Assembly: GCF_036320965.1 (NCBI RefSeq)
Contig: NC_092225.1
Span: 78,495,113-78,559,112 of the forward strand
Direction: 5' to 3'
Source: Panulirus ornatus
Taxonomy: Eukaryota > Arthropoda > Malacostraca > Decapoda > Palinuridae
Length of the DNA: 64,000 bases
This document shows, in pieces, positions 60,350 to 64,000 of this stretch. The notes below the pieces were generated by a model, which worked only from the letters and a program-made list of their open reading frames with translations, had not been told where the DNA came from and did no database searches. Numbering within the stretch: position 1 is the stretch's first letter; the number at the start of each line of letters is the position of its first letter. A program made the position numbers and the translations under genes.

Positions 60350-61072
60350 GAGAGAGGAACGCCCCAGAGGAGGAGGAGGAGGAAGGCCAATTGAGAGAAG
60401 GTGAGTGAGAAAAACTTTATGCCACAGGATTGATCAGAAGTGTTCGAGACAGCCCATTCTATGTAGAAGAAGGATAAATCGCCAGCGCTATCAAATGTAG
60501 TCAGGGTTGTGGGCGAGGAGGTAAAAAGGAGCGGTACGGCAAGCAACATGGGGCCATAACGAGGTGATTTAGGTGAAGATGTCGTTTGTAGTGGACAGCA
60601 TCCCTGAGTCGAGGTGACAGAGGCGAGGGATGTTGACCTGCATTCCGATGAGGAAGAAAGGTCAGCCCTCATTATGGCCGGGTTGATGTCCAGGAAGTGT
60701 GGTAACCACTCGTTGTCAGCTCAAGTCTGGAGGGATTAAGATGGATCAGGGCCATTTGAGGGTTACGTCTCGTACTTTCAAAGGGATCGAGACTTTACGA
60801 GGACAGGCAAAATTACTGTCGTGATGACATGCAAATCCCGGCGTAGTGGAAGGGCTGGGGGTGTGGAGGGAAGTCATTACTGGGAAGAGGGAGTGATTTT
60901 TTTTTTCTTTCTTTCTTTTAAAAGCTACAGATATATGTGTCATTATAAGGCGGTATAGTGGTGAGGGCTCCCAGCTATAGCTAGGGAGGTGGTCGTGTTG
61001 GTTGCCAATGTTTAGGTGATGCTGTCTCATTTTGTACCAGGAAGGATTTGTGTGTATAGTTACATTGACGTT

Positions 61073-61117
<45 letters not shown>

Positions 61118-61295
61118 TATATGAGGTTCGAACACAAGTGGTTGTAGCGCCAGCTTCCCCGAGGCTGTATGATCATCATCTGTTGGCGTTATGGTGTACA
61201 AACGGCCTCTTCCAAGAACTACTCACCCGCACGCGCGTGATTGAGTCGTTAACTCTTGCATGACGGTCATTATATGGTCGAGTCATTAACTCCCA
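60350..61295. other. Unique DNA with one (AC)n tract
   Basis: GAGGAGGAGGAGG near 60367; poly-T at 60899-60905; (AC)n of about 19 units at 61076-61115. No gene. Confidence 0.45.
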
Positions 61296-61300
61296 TACCC

Positions 61301-61605
61301 CTGACCATCATGTGATCATCCCCTGTGGTGCAGCTGACCATCATGTGATCATCCCCTGTGGTGCAGCTGACCATCATGTGATCATCTCGTGGTGCAGCTG
61401 ACCATCATGTGATCATCCCCTGTGGTGCAGCTGACCATCATGTGATCATCCCCTGTGGTGCAGCTGACCATCATGTGATCATCCCTTGTGGTGCAGCTGA
61501 CCATCATGTGATCATCCCTTGTGGTGCAGCTGACCATCATGTGATCATCCCTTGTGGTGCAGCTGACCATCATGTGATCATCCCTTGTGGTGCAGCTGAC
61601 CATGT
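61301..61605. repeat. 33-bp minisatellite with TGATCA
   Basis: About nine units of CTGACCATCATGTGATCATC plus CCCTGTGGTGCAG; one unit is shortened near 61385. CCCC/CCTT variants sort into left and right halves. Confidence 0.96.
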
Positions 61606-61879
61606 GACTTTGAGTCGTTAATGCTGGTATCTCTGAGTCATTAGCTGCAACATAAGCTGTCATGACTGTGTTACTTAGCCACATCTTCCCTTCCCAGTCT
61701 CCCATTTTTCACTCCCTCCACCTCTTCCCTCCCCTCCCTCCTCCCCACACTCGGTCGCCTCCCCTGCATGGGCAGCTGTGTAGCCCTTGAGTGTGGATAT
61801 ACATGTATATTCCTCTCTATGTACTGATACGCGCGGGTCTGACTGACGTTCGTGTTGCAGAGCGGTTTCAGGTCAGCTG

Positions 61880-61880
<1 letters not shown>
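61606..61880. other. C-rich unique DNA
   Basis: CTTCCCTCCCCTCCCTCCTC at 61722-61745; no gene. Confidence 0.5.

Positions 61881-61883
<3 letters not shown>

Positions 61884-61976
<93 letters not shown>
61884..61976. repeat. (CT)n microsatellite
   Basis: About 46 CT units. Confidence 0.98.
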
Positions 61977-61978
<2 letters not shown>

Positions 61979-62217
61979 ATCCTGTAAGAGTCTGATATGT
62001 GGGATGTACCTCCGGGGATTTAACCCCAACTACTTCGAGGATCTTATCCTTACTACCCGTTCCCTAGGATTTACCAACTGTCCCTTGAGGATTTGCCATC
62101 ACTTGACCTCACCTTAGTTACCCCGGGCGGGATTTACCCCACATTTCCTGTGAATGTATCCCCCTCCACCCCACACGAACCCGAAGGATATACTCCAAGT
62201 ACCCCGATGATGTACAG

Positions 62218-62336
62218 CACGTATACATCAGGGATTTACAGCACGTATACCAGGGATTTACAGCACGTATACCAGGGATTTACAGCACGTATACCAGGGA
62301 TTTACAGCACGTATACCAGGGATTTACATCACATTA
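62218..62336. repeat. 22-bp minisatellite
   Basis: Five units of CAGGGATTTACAGCACGTAT plus AC. GGATTTAC words also occur irregularly from 62015 to 62590, so the array may sit in a wider, older repeat. Confidence 0.94.
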
Positions 62337-62487
62337 TCTGAGGATTTTTCCCCCCACTACGGCGATTTACCCCATTCAGTCTGAGGCTTAATTCAAGTAC
62401 CTCGGAAGATTATGTCCTCCCTCGTCTACCCGTAAGAATACTCCCGCCTGTCCCCATGACTTACACCAACCTCCTCAATAGGGATTT

Positions 62488-62493
<6 letters not shown>

Positions 62494-62555
<62 letters not shown>
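62494..62555. repeat. (AC)n microsatellite
   Basis: About 30 AC units. Confidence 0.98.
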
Positions 62556-62556
<1 letters not shown>

Positions 62557-62559
62557 TAG

Positions 62560-63300
62560 CCCTAGGATTTCCCTCACGGTGATTCCAGGATTTCCCCTCT
62601 TCCCCCACTTGATGTGAAGCCGTGGCGTCCTACACAAAGAATTTACCTCCCGTCCAGACTCTGGGATGTACCCCCATCTAATCCAGGATTCCAGAGAGAG
62701 GGACTGGACGCAGGACTCGGGCGGCGTCAATTAAGCCGGAGCAACTTTGATCCCGTGAGGCGGTCCCCCTCCTCCACCCCCCGATTCACTGTCTGTTCTT
62801 CTTAATTAATTTTCACACCTGTTCAATTAGCGTAATCACACGAGGAGGTCGACTGGTAATTGTCTATTGTCCCAAGACCATTTTCGGGCCCCTGTAAAAA
62901 TATATCTAATTGGCTCCTTGTTTGTGTGGTGTGAGGCCCGGCAGGCCCGCGTCTCCTTCCTCCAAGACTCTAACTTAATGTTCTTGAATCATAAGTTGGA
63001 TGATTGGTGTCTTATGTTTTAAGGGCCATCACGAGGGAAATGATAGGCGTTGGCATGGTTAAGCTGGGTCAGACACACGTGACCTACCTCCTCTCCTCCC
63101 TCCCTTGCATAGCATTCGGTCAGTAGACAGCACGGACCCCCTACCTCCCCCCCCCTACCCCCGGTCTGGGGGTTGGTAGGAGCAGGTACGTACTTACTCT
63201 CTTCCTTGGGACGCTCGCTGGTCCACTATGGTGGTGTGAGGCACCGCCACCGGTGACTGGATCACCAGTTTCTTTTGCGTAATGCAACACTGCGTCTTTA
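62560..63300. other. Unique DNA with TAATT/ATTGT words
   Basis: 62800-62915 holds CTTAATTAATTTTCAC, TTCAATTAGCGTAATCAC, GGTAATTGTCTATTGTCCC and TCTAATTGG in about 115 bases. No ORF. Candidate regulatory island only. Confidence 0.35.
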
Positions 63301-63305
63301 GGGAC

Positions 63306-63306
<1 letters not shown>

Positions 63307-63387
<81 letters not shown>
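63307..63387. repeat. (CT)n microsatellite
   Basis: About 40 CT units. Confidence 0.98.
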
Positions 63388-63388
<1 letters not shown>

Positions 63389-63464
63389 GCTGCCACCTCT
63401 TAATTCGATCCCTTCACCAGCTTCTTATTGTTGCCTATTCCGCCCATCCATGTTTACAGCCGCT

Positions 63465-63466
<2 letters not shown>

Positions 63467-63523
<57 letters not shown>
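63467..63523. repeat. (AC)n microsatellite
   Basis: About 28 AC units. Confidence 0.98.
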
Positions 63524-63526
<3 letters not shown>

Positions 63527-63862
63527 CCACCACATACCTCCCTACCCACCTACTGACATTCTTCTCCACCTTTGGCCTCCACTCGGCTCACTCCACTCAT
63601 TATCATCTCATCCTCAATCGATTCCACATCTTCTGCTCCTCTCAACCTTCCTTCCACATACTCCTCCTCCCTCCCTCTCTCCCTAACCCAGTCTCACATA
63701 TGCCCCGAGGAAGCCGGATCTGCAGCCAATTAATTAAGCAATAAAACTAGGTACTTATGGTCGTGGTGCGTAGCCTGGCAGTGCTAGGGAGGGAGGGAGG
63801 CCAGACATGCTGGTTATTACCTCCTTGCCGCAGCGTGAAGCTCTGACGACACCCGCAGCGGA

Positions 63863-63865
<3 letters not shown>
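63524..63865. other. C/T-rich unique DNA
   Basis: Pyrimidine-rich to 63690; no gene. Confidence 0.45.

Positions 63866-63866
<1 letters not shown>

Positions 63867-63899
<33 letters not shown>
63867..63899. repeat. (GT)n microsatellite
   Basis: About 16 GT units. Confidence 0.95.
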
Positions 63900-63900
<1 letters not shown>

Positions 63901-64000
63901 TTGGAATTTGTGTTCTGGTGACGTAGTTGTGATACCTTGGTGTTGTCCCGTATGCGCCGTGTCAACCCTATCACTGTACGTCCCCAGCTGAAGCCAGGTA

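Overview
This 64 kb window looks like repeat-dense genomic DNA from an arthropod, most likely a decapod crustacean. The reasons are the very high density of long perfect microsatellites ((AT)n, (AC)n, (CT)n), many dispersed non-LTR retroelement copies, and SINE/LINE tails of the form CTACCTCGCAAACGCGGGA, which I associate from memory with decapod sequence. No database search was possible, so genus or species is not claimed. I found no rRNA, tRNA, CRISPR or bacterial-type operon, and no convincing multi-exon host gene. At most there are one small secreted-protein-like ORF (9492-9719 +) and one GC-rich island with a Kozak-like ATG (28985-29300).

Layout. 0.5-1.4 kb: antisense LINE RT remnant. 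1.4-5.3 kb: low-complexity and degenerate tandem DNA. 5.3-6.1 kb: first copy of the main LINE (called LINE-A here). 6.5-7.3 kb: inverted arrays of a 21-bp repeat (foldback-like, FB). 7.4-12.4 kb: microsatellites, the small ORF and a C-rich ACGTCA-rich tract. 12.4-14.3 kb (-): best LINE-A copy with an intact 541-residue RT/C-terminal frame, followed by (AT)n, SINE, (AT)n and a small FB. 16.0-16.4 kb: CCAAT cluster with a TATA box. 18.1-19.5 kb: CR1-like LINE tail joined to a second young LINE-A. 20.9-21.5 kb: best FB element. 22.9-23.9 kb: old LINE-A with its RT deleted. 24.5-26.3 kb: 40-bp minisatellite and CR1-like RT. 26.8-27.6 kb: small FB, LINE-A tail, and a 100-bp inverted repeat carrying two hammerhead-ribozyme-like motifs. 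28.2-29.3 kb: 31-bp minisatellite and GC island. 29.4-32.2 kb: LINE-A (-), decayed Penelope-like element (+), LINE-A fragment (+), half FB. 33-40 kb: Penelope-like ends, SINEs in (AT)n, and several minisatellites. 40.6-43.8 kb: the longest repeat-poor stretch. 43.8-47.5 kb: minisatellite and microsatellites. 48.5-49.8 kb: LINE RNase H and RT remnants. 51-52.4 kb: two long minisatellites. 54-57.5 kb: LINE-A remnants and SINEs in (AT)n. 57.7-59.0 kb: CR1-like RT (-). 59.4-64 kb: FB, minisatellites and microsatellites.

How the pieces fit. LINE-A supplies reverse transcriptase, and its 3' tail shares a core with the SINE, the usual sign of a SINE borrowing a LINE's machinery. Penelope-like ends carry hammerhead-ribozyme motifs, as known for that class. 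SINE and LINE-A copies and some Penelope-like ends abut (AT)n tracts. The least explained structure is the FB family: tandem 21-bp units in inverted orientation around a short palindromic core, present in full, reduced or half form at about nine places.
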